Source: Bradyrhizobium manausense (lineage in GTDB: Bacteria; Pseudomonadota; Alphaproteobacteria; Rhizobiales; Xanthobacteraceae). Taken from it: DNA of 64,000 bases. Position numbers and translations under genes: made by a program. Below the pieces are notes generated by a model. It was given only the letters and a program-made list of their open reading frames with translations, did not search any database and was not told where the DNA came from. The stretch covers positions 179,862-243,861 of the forward strand of contig NZ_LJYG01000047.1 of assembly GCF_001440035.1 (NCBI RefSeq), in the 5' to 3' direction. Of this stretch, positions 1 through 8,743 are shown piece by piece (position 1 is the first letter of the stretch; the number at the start of each line of letters is the position of its first letter).

Positions 1-48
1 CCGGCACTAGGTTCCGTCAACTCTTTCGGCAGGTTCAGGAGAGCTCAC

Positions 49-777
49 ATGATCACGCTTTACGGCTTTGGCACCGGCTTCGGCCTGCCGGAAATCAGCC
101 CCTTCGTCACCAAGACCGAGGTGCAGCTCAAGATGGCGGGGCTGCCCTACCGGAAGGAGCGGGCGATGCCGCCGGCCTCACCCAAGGGGCAGCTGCCTTT
201 TATCGACGATGGCGGCGAGGCGGTGGCCGATTCGACCTTCATCCGCGCCCATATCGAGCGCCGCTACGGCTTCGACTTCGATGCCGGCCTCTCGTTGCAG
301 GAGCGTGCACAGGCCTGGGCCTTCGAGCGCATGATCGAGCATCACGTCTACTGGGCGCTGATCGGCGCCCGCTGGGTTGATCCAGTCAATTTCGCCAAGG
401 GACCTGCGCATTTCTTCGACGGTGCGCCGGAGCACAATCGGGAGAAACTGCGCGAGGATGCCCAGTTCCGCGTCGCCGAGAACTATCTGCTCTCCGGCCT
501 CGGCCGCCACGCCCCCGATGATGATGTCGATCTCGCAGTGCGTTCGCTGTTTGCGCTGTCGGTGCAGCTTGGTGACAAATCCTATCTGATGGGCAACAAG
601 CCCAGCGGTGTCGACGCGACTGCGTTCGGCGCGCTCGCTGGCATTTTGACGCCGTTCTTCGAGTCCAGCCTGCGCGACCGCGCGGAAGGGTTTCCGAACC
701 TCACCGCCTATGTCGACCGGATGATGGACACCTACTATCCGGAGTTTGCCTGGACGCCCCTGCGCCAGGCGGCGTGA
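49..777 (+). CDS. Glutathione S-transferase family protein
   Basis: A 242-residue cytosolic protein with a two-domain GST layout. The N-terminal thioredoxin-like half begins ITLYGFG and carries the SPKGQLPFIDDGG segment with the cis-Pro and then ADSTFI, where GSTs bind the gamma-glutamyl group. The helical C-terminal half ends in a GST_C pattern (SGVDATAFGALAGIL). It resembles the metaxin/Fax-like GST branch more than the classical detoxifying classes. The substrate cannot be read from the sequence. The ATG at 49 has CAGGAGAG about 8 bp upstream, which fixes the start. It converges with the next gene across a strong hairpin, so it is probably a single-gene unit on this side. Confidence 0.85.
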   Translation: MITLYGFGTGFGLPEISPFVTKTEVQLKMAGLPYRKERAMPPASPKGQLPFIDDGGEAVADSTFIRAHIERRYGFDFDAGLSLQERAQAWAFERMIEHHVYWALIGARWVDPVNFAKGPAHFFDGAPEHNREKLREDAQFRVAENYLLSGLGRHAPDDDVDLAVRSLFALSVQLGDKSYLMGNKPSGVDATAFGALAGILTPFFESSLRDRAEGFPNLTAYVDRMMDTYYPEFAWTPLRQAA

Positions 778-806
778 GGCAAGCGCGCCGGACGTATAAA
801 AGAAAA

Positions 807-829
807 GAGCCGGCCTGATGGGCCGGCTC
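807..829. terminator. Bidirectional intrinsic terminator
   Basis: A perfect 9-bp GC-rich stem (GAGCCGGCC / GGCCGGCTC) with a 5-base loop lies between the convergent GST and binding-protein genes. An A-rich run flanks it on the left (T-rich on the minus strand) and a short T-containing tail on the right, so it can serve both genes. Confidence 0.8.
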
Positions 830-854
830 TCGTCATTTCGGAGACCGACGCCGC

Positions 855-2003
855 CTACCTCACCAGCGTGTACTTGCCGTTCTTCACGGTGAGCAGGATG
901 CGCGAGCGCTCGTCGAGGCCGTAGCGGTCCTTTTCGGTGAAGTTGTAGACGCCCTGGCTGGCGGCCAGCTCCTTCTCGGACAGCAACGCCTGACGGATCG
1001 CTTCGCGGAACTCAGGTGTGCCGGGTTTTGCGGTCTTCAGCGCCGTCGGGATGATACGCTTGAGGATCTCGAAGGCATCGTAGGAATGGCCGGCGAACTG
1101 GCTGCGGCTGTTCGGGCCGTACTTGGCTTCATAGGCTGAGTTGAGCGCAAGGCCTGGCTTCTTGGTGGCGGCTTCCTCCGGCTGGTCCTCGGGGTCCATG
1201 ACAGGACCGGATGCCATCAGCACGCCTTCGGCCGCTTGGCCGGCGATGCGGATGAAGTCCATGCTGGCAGCGCCGTGGGTCTGGTAGATCAGGCCCTGAT
1301 AGCCGCGCTCACGCAGCTCGGTCTGCGGCAGCGCGGCCGCGGTGCCGGAGGCGCCGACCAGGATCGCATCGGGATTGGCGGCCACGAGCTTCAGCACCTG
1401 GCCGGTCACCGAGGTATCCGGACGGGCGAAGCGCTCCTCGTCGACGATGGTCATGCCCATCGGCACGGCCTGCGCCTTCAGGTCGTTGAACCAGAGGTCG
1501 CCATAGGAGTCGGAGTAGCCGATATAGCCGAGGGTCTTGATGCCCTTGGACTTCATGTGATCGTACAGCACCTTGCCGACGATCGGGATCGGCTGCGGCA
1601 TCGCCACCGACCACTTCATGCGTTCCGGCGTGATCGGGAAGGGAGCCAGACCAAAGTGCGGAATGCCGGCTTCGTTGGCGACGTTGGAGACTGCGATGGT
1701 CGGCGGCGTCAGCGCCGAGCCCATGATGATGTCGGCTTTGGATTCGGTGACGAAACGGCGGGCGTTGGTGGTCGCGGTGGTGGGATCGCCGCCGTCGTCG
1801 AGCACGATCACCTTCAATGGAACGCCGCCGATTTCCTTCGGCACGAATTCCAGCGCGTTGCGCTCGGGGATTCCGAGCGCGGCGCCCGGGCCGGTGGTGG
1901 TGGTGGTGATGCCGATGGTGATTTCGTTGGTCTGGGCATGCACGGGCAAGGCCGGCAACGCCAGCGTCGCCGCCGCGATGGCAGTCAGGTAAAAGCGTTT
2001 CAT
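855..2003 (-). CDS. ABC transporter substrate-binding protein (LivK/amino-acid type)
   Basis: A 382-residue periplasmic binding protein of the branched-chain amino acid family (Peripla_BP_6). A Sec signal peptide (KRFYLTAIAAATLALPALPVHAQ) is followed by EITIGITTTTTGPGAALG and the usual two-lobe pattern (VIVLDDGGDPTTATTNARRFV; GYIGYSDSYGDLW). The ATG at 2003 is preceded by GGGAGGAATTG, an ideal RBS; the TTG three bases upstream is less likely. It is the last gene of the minus-strand aromatic-CoA operon. No permease or ATPase is nearby, so it must share one encoded elsewhere. Relatives in such operons bind aromatic acids, and a hydroxycinnamate or benzoate ligand is an inference from context. 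Confidence 0.85.
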   Translation of the reverse strand: MKRFYLTAIAAATLALPALPVHAQTNEITIGITTTTTGPGAALGIPERNALEFVPKEIGGVPLKVIVLDDGGDPTTATTNARRFVTESKADIIMGSALTPPTIAVSNVANEAGIPHFGLAPFPITPERMKWSVAMPQPIPIVGKVLYDHMKSKGIKTLGYIGYSDSYGDLWFNDLKAQAVPMGMTIVDEERFARPDTSVTGQVLKLVAANPDAILVGASGTAAALPQTELRERGYQGLIYQTHGAASMDFIRIAGQAAEGVLMASGPVMDPEDQPEEAATKKPGLALNSAYEAKYGPNSRSQFAGHSYDAFEILKRIIPTALKTAKPGTPEFREAIRQALLSEKELAASQGVYNFTEKDRYGLDERSRILLTVKNGKYTLVR

Positions 2004-2091
2004 CAATTCCTCCCTTGACGTTTTCTTTGAAAGCAGAAATCGGGGATGAATTCAGCCCCGTCTTTTGGCGATGCGGCGATTTGGTTCCGGA

Positions 2092-2511
2092 TTAGCTCCC
2101 TGTGAATTTGGCCACCATTTCCGGGGGGAATGGTGCCGATTTCAGTCTATCGGGGTTGTCGGGGTCGCGGCCGACCAGGACGCGCGTCTCGAAGCCTTCG
2201 ATGGCGAGCGCCTCGCCCTTGTAGACGTTGTGCTTCACCTCGAAGCTCGAGCGCTTGATGCTCTCGATCTTCGTTTCGATGGTGATCCAGTCGCCATAGG
2301 TCGAGGGAATGTAGAACCTGGACCGCGTATCGACCATGGGGATGCCCACCAGGCCGTATTTGCGAACCAGGTCCTGCTTGGAGAAGCCGGCGACCTCGAA
2401 CAGGGTCGACGTCGAATCGTCGAACATCGCGAAATAGCGCGGATAGTAGACGATGTTGGCGGGGTCGCAGTCGCCCCACTGGATCTGGACGTCGCGCCGG
2501 TTCACGAACAT
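2092..2511 (-). CDS. Acyl-CoA thioesterase, 4-hydroxybenzoyl-CoA thioesterase family
   Basis: A 139-residue single hotdog-fold protein. The N-terminal IQWGDCDPANIVYYPRYFAMFD is the family signature, with the catalytic Asp and the tyrosine/asparagine pocket of 4HBT/YbgC enzymes. It starts 12 bp after the SDR gene and is cotranscribed with it. In this operon the likely job is release of an aromatic acid, such as 4-hydroxybenzoate, from its CoA ester. That would feed PobA, encoded at 10,012. The family assignment is secure from the motif; the substrate is inferred from neighbours. Confidence 0.85.
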   Translation of the reverse strand: MFVNRRDVQIQWGDCDPANIVYYPRYFAMFDDSTSTLFEVAGFSKQDLVRKYGLVGIPMVDTRSRFYIPSTYGDWITIETKIESIKRSSFEVKHNVYKGEALAIEGFETRVLVGRDPDNPDRLKSAPFPPEMVAKFTGS

Positions 2512-2523
2512 GCGTTGAGTGCC

Positions 2524-3285
2524 TTATTTCGGCGCCATGCGCAGCGAGCCGTCGAGGCGCACCACTTCGCCGTTGAGATAGGAGTTCTCGACCATGTGCA
2601 GCGCGAGCGCGGCGAACTCGTCGGCATTGCCAAGACGGCGCGGGAAGGGGATGGCGGCGGCGAGCGAGTCCTGCGCTTCCTGCGGCAGATTTGCCAGCAG
2701 CGGCGTCAGGAACAGCCCGGGCGCGATGGTCAGCACGCGGACGCCGAACTGGGCGAGCTCGCGCGCGATCGGCAAGGTCATGCCGACGATGCCGCCCTTC
2801 GAGGCCGAGTAGGCCGACTGGCCGATCTGGCCGTCATAGGCGGCGACCGAGGCCGTGTTGATGATGACGCCGCGCTCGCCGCTCGCCTGCGGCTCGAGCT
2901 TGGACATCTCCGTCGCCGCGAGGCGCAACATGTTGAAGGTGCCGATCAGGTTGATCTTGATCACCTTGTCGAAATCGGCAAGCGCCATCGGGCCGTCGCG
3001 CCCGACGACGCGTTTTGCAACGCCGATGCCGGCGCAGTTGACCAGTACGCGGGCCGGACCGTGGGCCTTGGCCGCCTGTGCGATCGCAGCTTCGGCGGAG
3101 GCCGCGTCTGAGACGTCGCAGGTGACGGCGACGCCCTTGATCTCGGCGGCAACGGTCTCTGCAAGCTTGGTATTGAGATCGCACACCGCGACCTTGGCGC
3201 CCTGCGCCGCCAGTTTTCGTGCTGTGGCAGCACCCAGACCCGATGCGCCGCCGGTGACGATGGCTGCCTGATCCTTCAACAACAT
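2524..3285 (-). CDS. SDR dehydrogenase, 3-hydroxyacyl-CoA dehydrogenase type-2 like
   Basis: A 253-residue classical short-chain dehydrogenase. It has the TGGASGLG nucleotide-binding motif, CDLN (Asp, favouring NAD), VNCAGIG, the catalytic Ser in INTASVAAYDGQ and the YSASK tyrosine/lysine pair. The segment GPMALADFDKVIKINLIGTFNMLRLAA resembles type-2 3-hydroxyacyl-CoA dehydrogenases. It lies in the CoA operon between the ligase (24 bp) and the thioesterase (12 bp). The probable role is oxidation of a 3-hydroxy-3-arylpropionyl-CoA during beta-oxidative side-chain shortening. A dedicated thiolase is absent nearby, so the exact pathway remains inferred. Confidence 0.85.
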   Translation of the reverse strand: MLLKDQAAIVTGGASGLGAATARKLAAQGAKVAVCDLNTKLAETVAAEIKGVAVTCDVSDAASAEAAIAQAAKAHGPARVLVNCAGIGVAKRVVGRDGPMALADFDKVIKINLIGTFNMLRLAATEMSKLEPQASGERGVIINTASVAAYDGQIGQSAYSASKGGIVGMTLPIARELAQFGVRVLTIAPGLFLTPLLANLPQEAQDSLAAAIPFPRRLGNADEFAALALHMVENSYLNGEVVRLDGSLRMAPK

Positions 3286-3309
3286 GGCGTTCTCCTTCGA
3301 TGAGTTTCT

Positions 3310-5193
3310 TTAGCCGACCGATATCACGCGGTCAGACGGATTGGCAGCGTAGAGCTCTTCAATCAACGCGCCGCGATGCTCCAGCACCGCGCGCTGGTTG
3401 ATCGAGCCCTTGTCGGTGACCTCGCCCTTGTCGATCGAGAGCGGCGTGTCCATCAGGATCGCACGGGTAATCCGGGTCGAGGAGCCGGTCGCCGAACCGA
3501 GAAACTGGGTCAAGCGCTCGCGGAACGCCTCGCGGACCAGCCGGTCGCGCGTTGCGACCACCACGTCGTCCGGCGGCAGCGTCGGGTTGATCAGGCGGCA
3601 GCCGTCGAGATCGAGCACGATGAGAGCGGAGATCTCGTCACGGTTGATGCCGGCGATGACGACGTCGCGCACCAGCGGCGCGCAGGCTGCGATGAGGCGC
3701 GCGCGCAAGGGACCGACGCTGACCCAGGTGCCGCTGGCGAGCTTGAAATCCTCGCTGACGCGGCCGTCGAAATCGAAGCCAGCGTTGAGATCGTCGGGAT
3801 CGGCAGGCTTGAGCGCATCGCCCATCTTGTAAAATCCTTCCTCATCGAAGGATTTTGCGGTGATGTCAGGCTGGCGCCAGTAGCCGGGCATCACGTTCGG
3901 CCCCTTGGCGCGGACCTCGAGCTTGCCGTTGTTTGGCACCAGCTTGGCCTCGTTGCCGGAAACGGGAAGGCCGACATGGCCGGAGCGGCTGGTACGCGGA
4001 TTGACCGACATGAAGAACGGTGCGGTCTCGGTGGCACCGAGGCCCGTGAGCATCGGTACGCGATATCCCTTCTCCTTGACCGCGAGCTCGTCAAGACTGT
4101 TCCAGACGAACGGCGACAGCGCAGCGCCGGAGAAGAACATCGCATGCAGGCGATCGAAGAACTTTGCGCGCAGGCCCTGGTCGTCCCGCAAATAGGGCAG
4201 CAGCGATTCATAGCCCTTGGGCACGTTGAAATAGACCGTCGGCGAAATCTCCTGGAGATTGCGCACGGTCTCCTCGATGCCGCCGGGCACCGGCTTGCCG
4301 GCGTCCAGATACATCGAGCCGCCATTGTACAGCGTCAGCCCGATATTGTGGTTGCCGCCAAAGGTGTGGTTCCACGGCAACCAGTCGATGATGACGGGCG
4401 GCTCGTCCTTGAGGAAGGCGAGCGTCTCGCGCAGCATCACTTGGTTGGCGCAGATCATGCGCTGCGTGTTGATGACGGCCTTGGGATTGCCTGTTGAGCC
4501 CGAGGTCAGCAGGAATTTTGCGATTGTGTCGGGGCCGATCTTCTCATGGAGCTCGTCAAGATCGCTACGGATCGGGGTTGCGATGAGGTCGGCGAGCAGG
4601 GTGACGTCGCGGCCCGGCACATGGCCATAGGAGGCAGCGATCTCGGTACCGAGGGAGACATTGGCGGCGAGCGCGTCCGCGAACTTGTCGGCATCCTCTG
4701 CGAAAACGAGGCCGGGCGTCAGCAGCTTCATCAAATATGCGAGCTTGCCGTAATCCTTCGACACCAGCGAATAGGCCGGTGACACCGGGCAGAAGGGAAT
4801 GCCGGCATAGAAGGCGCCGAAGGCGAGCAAAGCGTGGTCGATCGAATTGCCGGAGAGGATGACGACCGGCCGCTCCGCCGACAGGCCGCGCTGGATCAGG
4901 CCTGAGGCGATATGCCGGCTCGCGGTGAGCAGCTCGGCATAAGTGATCTTGCGCCAGCCCCGGCCACCCTCGCGTTCGGCCATGAAGACGCGGTCCGGCG
5001 TCGCCGTCGCCCAGTGATGCAGACGATCGGTGATGCGGACGGGATAGTCGCCGAGGGGCTGCTTCGGCCGCAGATAGATCGTGCCATCGGCGCGACGCTC
5101 GACATCGACGACGGGATCTCCGAACGAGATCGGCCGCAGCGGAGAATTGCTCACGCCGCGCTCTGTGCTGGAAGAGGACGGCTGTGCGCTCAT
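3310..5193 (-). CDS. fcs: Feruloyl-CoA synthetase family acyl-CoA ligase
   Basis: A 627-residue ANL adenylate-forming enzyme. The P-loop LLTSGSTGNPKAV, the GLGATETAPF core and the FDFDGRVSEDFKLASGTWV hinge are present. The N-terminal layout (DVERRADGTIYLRPKQPLGDYP, then the HWATATPDRVFMAER stretch) is that of feruloyl-CoA synthases rather than plant-type 4CL. It activates hydroxycinnamates such as ferulate or p-coumarate with ATP and CoA. The start overlaps the upstream crotonase stop (ATGA at 5190-5193), showing translational coupling. Assignment to the family is firm; preference for ferulate over coumarate cannot be read here. Confidence 0.85.
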   Translation of the reverse strand: MSAQPSSSSTERGVSNSPLRPISFGDPVVDVERRADGTIYLRPKQPLGDYPVRITDRLHHWATATPDRVFMAEREGGRGWRKITYAELLTASRHIASGLIQRGLSAERPVVILSGNSIDHALLAFGAFYAGIPFCPVSPAYSLVSKDYGKLAYLMKLLTPGLVFAEDADKFADALAANVSLGTEIAASYGHVPGRDVTLLADLIATPIRSDLDELHEKIGPDTIAKFLLTSGSTGNPKAVINTQRMICANQVMLRETLAFLKDEPPVIIDWLPWNHTFGGNHNIGLTLYNGGSMYLDAGKPVPGGIEETVRNLQEISPTVYFNVPKGYESLLPYLRDDQGLRAKFFDRLHAMFFSGAALSPFVWNSLDELAVKEKGYRVPMLTGLGATETAPFFMSVNPRTSRSGHVGLPVSGNEAKLVPNNGKLEVRAKGPNVMPGYWRQPDITAKSFDEEGFYKMGDALKPADPDDLNAGFDFDGRVSEDFKLASGTWVSVGPLRARLIAACAPLVRDVVIAGINRDEISALIVLDLDGCRLINPTLPPDDVVVATRDRLVREAFRERLTQFLGSATGSSTRITRAILMDTPLSIDKGEVTDKGSINQRAVLEHRGALIEELYAANPSDRVISVG

Positions 5194-5999
5194 GACTTCG
5201 GCTTTACCTTGGCGGTCTTGTGCTCGAGGAACTCGCGGATCCTGCGTTTTGCTTCCTTGTCGCTCTGCGCAACGGTGGCCATCAGCGATTCCATCAAAAG
5301 GCCGGTCTGCGGATTGGCCTCCGCGATCATCGGGAGTGCTTGAAGCACGGCGAAATTCGTCAACGGCGCGTTGGACGCAATCTTGGCCGCAAGCTCCAGC
5401 GCCTTGGGCAAGCCGTTGCCGGCCTCGGTGACATATTGCGCAAAGCCGTAGGACGCGCCCTCGGTCGCGCTATAGACGCGGCCGGTCAGCATCATGTCCA
5501 TCATCCTGGCAACGCCGATCAGCCGCGGCAGCCGCACCGAGCCGCCGCCGCCGACGAAGATGCCGCGCTGCCCCTCTGGCAGGGCAAAATAGGTCGAGGG
5601 CTCGGCGACACGGATATGCGCCGCGCAGGCAAGCTCCAGCCCGCCGCCGATCACGGCACCCTTCAGCGCGGCGATGACGGGGACGCGGCTATACTGGATA
5701 CGGTCGAACACCCGATGCCACATTTGGGAATGGAGAAGGCCGCCGGTGGCGTCGTGGTCCTGGAGCTCGGACAGGTCGAGACCGCTGGAGAAATGGTCGC
5801 CGATGCCGTGAATGACCACCGCACCGACATCCTCGGGCAGGGACGTAAAGCATTGGCCGATTTCGAGAATGATGCCGTCATTGAGCGCATTGCGCTTGGC
5901 CGGCCGGTTCAGCCCCACGGTCAGAACCCGGTCCACCCTCTCGATCTGAAGCAGCCCGGAGGTGCCCGCGCCAGCGGTCTCGGCGTTTCCCTGTGTCAT
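5190..5999 (-). CDS. Crotonase-family enoyl-CoA hydratase
   Basis: A 269-residue crotonase superfamily member. The two oxyanion-hole segments are visible: DHFSSGLDLSEL and the IGGGLELACAAHIRVAEPSTYFALPEGQRGI block. This is the first gene of the five-gene minus-strand operon and is translationally coupled to the CoA ligase. Context points to hydration of feruloyl- or coumaroyl-CoA. Whether it also performs the retro-aldol cleavage of Ech/CouA-type hydratase-lyases is uncertain, because the dehydrogenase downstream suggests a beta-oxidation route instead. An inverted repeat that could be an operator lies 20 bp upstream of the start. Confidence 0.8.
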   Translation of the reverse strand: MTQGNAETAGAGTSGLLQIERVDRVLTVGLNRPAKRNALNDGIILEIGQCFTSLPEDVGAVVIHGIGDHFSSGLDLSELQDHDATGGLLHSQMWHRVFDRIQYSRVPVIAALKGAVIGGGLELACAAHIRVAEPSTYFALPEGQRGIFVGGGGSVRLPRLIGVARMMDMMLTGRVYSATEGASYGFAQYVTEAGNGLPKALELAAKIASNAPLTNFAVLQALPMIAEANPQTGLLMESLMATVAQSDKEAKRRIREFLEHKTAKVKPKS

Positions 6000-6018
6000 T
6001 TGCGTCCTTATCAGAATA

Positions 6019-6033
6019 GTTATGTTGTATAAC
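6019..6033. promoter_or_regulatory. Inverted-repeat operator, GTTAT-N5-ATAAC
   Basis: A perfect 5+5 inverted repeat with a 5-base spacer lies 20 bp before the crotonase start. The same pattern with one mismatch is in front of pobA (9931-9945). Size and AT content suit a MarR-type dimer, the class that commonly controls hydroxycinnamate genes. No MarR gene is in the window. Confidence 0.5.
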
Positions 6034-6090
6034 GAATTTGGGAGGAGTCAAGGAGGGGGCCGGTAGGCAAAAGCCGTCCTCCAATTTGGT

Positions 6091-6216
6091 GTCGTCCCGG
6101 CGGAGGCCGGACCCATAACCCCAGGGAGGCATTTGGCGAAGATTGGTCGTTCGGTACTCCGACCGCCTGCAGCGGATAGATCACGCGGTATGGGTCCCGG
6201 CTTTCGCCGGGACGAC
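6091..6216. repeat. Palindromic intergenic repeat element
   Basis: Long imperfect palindrome bounded by GTCGTCCCGG and CCGGGACGAC, with inner arms around GGACCCATA / TATGGGTCC. This type of dispersed palindrome is widespread in Bradyrhizobium intergenic regions. It fills the gap between the CoA operon promoter and the end of the DUF3237 gene. Confidence 0.75.
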
Positions 6217-6230
6217 AGTTGAGTGTGCGC

Positions 6231-6692
6231 TCACACCACCTGATGCACGTCGATCACCACGCGATCGGCGTGCCGCGCGGCTGAGCCGATAAAGATGTAC
6301 TCCATCAGCCAGCGATATTTCTCGTGCCCCGTCTCGAATTTCGGCACGGTCCGAAAATAGATCAGCTTCGGATCAACAGGTTCGCCACGCTTGAGCTTTT
6401 GCAGGAGTTCGATCGGGCCAAAGCGGATGCCCTTGTTCTCGACATAGATGGTGGCGCCGTCGTCGGTCTCGAAGGCGTATTTGGCCTCCAAGTCGATCAG
6501 CTCGTTGGGGCGGATGGTTTGGAAGTCGGCGCCGTACGGCAGCACTTTTCCAGTGATCGCGCCCGTCACCTCACCGCCGATGATCGGGATGATGCGGCGG
6601 ACGCCGATGCCGGTCTCGCCAGCGGTGATGACGTCGCCGATTTTTGCAGTGATCGTGAAGACATAATTTGTCGCGAGCGTCGGTGTGGTCAT
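6231..6692 (-). CDS. DUF3237 domain-containing protein
   Basis: A 153-residue cytosolic protein matching the DUF3237 (UPF0311) pattern. It begins TNYVFTITAKIGDVITAGETGIGVRRIIPIIGG, continues with GADFQTIRPNELIDLEAKYAFETDDGATIYVENKGIRFG and ends in YRWLMEYIFIGSAAR. The molecular function of the family is not established. It is 12 bp downstream of the TRAP large permease and closes that operon. Genes of this family often accompany aromatic-acid uptake or degradation, which fits here, but no activity is claimed. Confidence 0.8.
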   Translation of the reverse strand: MTTPTLATNYVFTITAKIGDVITAGETGIGVRRIIPIIGGEVTGAITGKVLPYGADFQTIRPNELIDLEAKYAFETDDGATIYVENKGIRFGPIELLQKLKRGEPVDPKLIYFRTVPKFETGHEKYRWLMEYIFIGSAARHADRVVIDVHQVV

Positions 6693-6704
6693 TGCTTCGC
6701 CTCG

Positions 6705-8024
6705 CTAGTGCGCCATCATCCGCGTCGGCAGCCATGTCGCCAGCAGCGGGAACGCGATCAGGATCACCAGGCGCACGAGGTCGGTCGCCACGAATGGAAT
6801 CACACCCTTGAAGATCGTGGAGAAGGAGACGTCCTTCACCACGCTCTTGATGACAAACACGTTCATGCCGACAGGCGGATGGATCAGCCCGAGCTCGACG
6901 GTCATGACGATGATGACGCCGAACCAGATCGGGTCGAAGCCGAGATGTGTGATCACGGGGAAGATGATCGGCACGGTCAGGATGATCATCGCCATGGCGT
7001 CCATCAGGCAGCCGAGCATGAGATACATCACCATGATCAGCGCCAGCACGCCGTAAGGGCCGAGGCCGAGGCCGGTGAGAAATTCCGTCACCTTCTGCGG
7101 CGTCTGCGTCACCGTGAGGAAATAACCGAAGATCAAAGCGCCGATCAGCACGGTGAACACCGCGGCCGCGGTGCGCGTCGCCTGCAGCAGCGAGGCCAGC
7201 ACCTTCTCGCGGTCGAGCCGTCCCGTGACCATGCCGATGATGAAGGCGCCGGTGGCGCCGACGCCGCCAGCTTCAGTCGGCGTAAAGCGCGGCAGGAAGG
7301 GCAGACCGTAGAGACCGCCGATCACGAACACGAACAGCAGCACCGGCGCCCAGATGTCCTTCAGTCCGGCGAAACGCTCGCGCCAGGGCAGCACCTTGCC
7401 CTTGGGCAGGAAGTCGGGGCGGAGATAGCCGATCAGGAAGATCGTGATCATATACATGGTCATCGCCAGCACGCCCGGAATGATGCCGGCGATGAAGAGT
7501 TTGCCGATGTCCTGCTCGGTGATGATGCCGTAGACCGCGAGCACGGTGGAGGGCGGCAGCATCGCGCCAAGCGTGCCGCCGGCCGCGATCACCCCTGTCG
7601 CAAAGGACTGCGGATAGCCGAAGCGGCGCATCTCGGGATAGGCAACGGCGGAGAAGGTGGCTGCCGTCGCCACCGATGAACCGCAGATCGCGGCAAAGCC
7701 GCCGCAGGCGCCCACGGTCGCGATGCCGAGCCCGCCGCGCAAATGTCCGACAAAGCCGTTGGCGGCGCGGAACAGCTCCCGGCTCATGCCGGAATTGCTG
7801 ACGAACGAGCCCATCAGCAGGAACATCGGGATGACGCCGAAGGTGTAGTCGGTGACCGTGCGCATCGAGGTCTGGCCGACCAGTTTCAGCGCCGGCGTCG
7901 CGCCGACCAGATAGGAGAAGCCGGAGACGCCGACGAGCCCCATGGCCATGCCGACGGGCACGCGCAGCAGCATCAAGGCAAACAGGGAGATGAAGCCGAT
8001 TACGGCGACGGCATCTGTGCTCAT
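6705..8024 (-). CDS. TRAP transporter large permease (DctM)
   Basis: A 439-residue polytopic membrane protein typical of the TRAP DctM subunit. Recognisable pieces are PVGMAMGLVGVSGF, the FVGHLRGGLGIATVGACGGFAAICGSS motif, GGTLGAMLPPS and the final GLIHPPVGMNVFVIKSV segment. It couples solute import to the sodium gradient together with the small permease (2 bp upstream) and the periplasmic protein at 8744. Length and membrane density agree with the family. Confidence 0.93.
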   Translation of the reverse strand: MSTDAVAVIGFISLFALMLLRVPVGMAMGLVGVSGFSYLVGATPALKLVGQTSMRTVTDYTFGVIPMFLLMGSFVSNSGMSRELFRAANGFVGHLRGGLGIATVGACGGFAAICGSSVATAATFSAVAYPEMRRFGYPQSFATGVIAAGGTLGAMLPPSTVLAVYGIITEQDIGKLFIAGIIPGVLAMTMYMITIFLIGYLRPDFLPKGKVLPWRERFAGLKDIWAPVLLFVFVIGGLYGLPFLPRFTPTEAGGVGATGAFIIGMVTGRLDREKVLASLLQATRTAAAVFTVLIGALIFGYFLTVTQTPQKVTEFLTGLGLGPYGVLALIMVMYLMLGCLMDAMAMIILTVPIIFPVITHLGFDPIWFGVIIVMTVELGLIHPPVGMNVFVIKSVVKDVSFSTIFKGVIPFVATDLVRLVILIAFPLLATWLPTRMMAH

Positions 8025-8026
8025 GA

Positions 8027-8536
8027 TTATTCCGTCGCCTTCAGCTTGGGGTCGTGCATCTCTTCAGGATGGAAGATCAATCGGTAGGTGCGGATCGCGA
8101 TCAGCAGAACGGCCGAGACGTCGCCGATCCAGGCGATCGCGAAGAACGGCCAGGTCGGCATGTGCATGTCGAAGGTCTGGACGTTGTCGTTGTAGGTGCC
8201 GCGCACCTTGTCGAACAGCGTCCAGGTCTGCACCGTGACGACGAACAGCAGCACCAGCGTCGCGAACACGTCGATCCAGCGCTGGTAGCGTGGCCCGACA
8301 TTGCCCCAGACCAGATCGACCGTGATGTGCGTGCCGCGGTAGGAGGTTGCCGCGATGCCCCAGAAGATCAGGATGCCGAGCAGCATGCGACCGATGTCGA
8401 AACTGTCAGGGATCGAATAATTCAGCGTGTTGCGCAGCAGCACCGACAAAAAAATGTCGAGCGCGACGATGCCGACGAACGCGGCGGCGATCCATTCGAT
8501 CGTGTCGATGATGCGGTCCATCCAGGCGCGCTTCAT
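8027..8536 (-). CDS. TRAP transporter small permease (DctQ)
   Basis: A 169-residue four-TM membrane protein. It has MDRIIDTIEWIAAAFVGIVALDIFLSVLLRN, then FDIGRMLLGILIFWGIAATSYRGTHITVDLVW and a Trp-rich end, as in DctQ. The reading frame is open further upstream, but that extension runs through the palindromic repeat and is low complexity. The ATG at 8536, just after a GGACTC/GAGAG stretch, is the natural start. It lies 2 bp before dctM and about 200 bp after dctP. Confidence 0.88.
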   Translation of the reverse strand: MKRAWMDRIIDTIEWIAAAFVGIVALDIFLSVLLRNTLNYSIPDSFDIGRMLLGILIFWGIAATSYRGTHITVDLVWGNVGPRYQRWIDVFATLVLLFVVTVQTWTLFDKVRGTYNDNVQTFDMHMPTWPFFAIAWIGDVSAVLLIAIRTYRLIFHPEEMHDPKLKATE

Positions 8537-8590
8537 GGGGAGAGAGTCCTTTCGACCAGTTCGAGGTGTCCCCGCGATGGAGCCGCGCTC

Positions 8591-8736
8591 CCTCCCCCGC
8601 TTGCGGGGGAGGGGTGGGGAGAGGGTGTCTCCACAATCGAGAACCCCCAAGAGGAGAGAGCCCCCACCCGGCACTCGGGACGATGCTTCGCATCGCCCGG
8701 AACGCGCCGACCTCTCCCGCAAGCAAGCGGGAGAGG
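8591..8736. repeat. Palindromic intergenic repeat element
   Basis: Two GC-rich hairpins bound this stretch between dctP and dctQ. The first has arms CCTCCCCCGC / GCGGGGGAGG at 8591-8612; the second has CCTCTCCCGC / GCGGGAGAGG at 8711-8736. It is a dispersed repeat of the type seen at 6091 and 11849. Its position after dctP could attenuate transcription and raise binding protein over permease, as is usual in such operons; this is inference. Confidence 0.7.
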
Positions 8737-8743
8737 TGTAGTC

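Noticed and set aside
8537-8722. Extended N-terminus for the TRAP small permease
   Set aside because: The extension reads through a palindromic repeat; the ATG at 8536 begins a normal DctQ.
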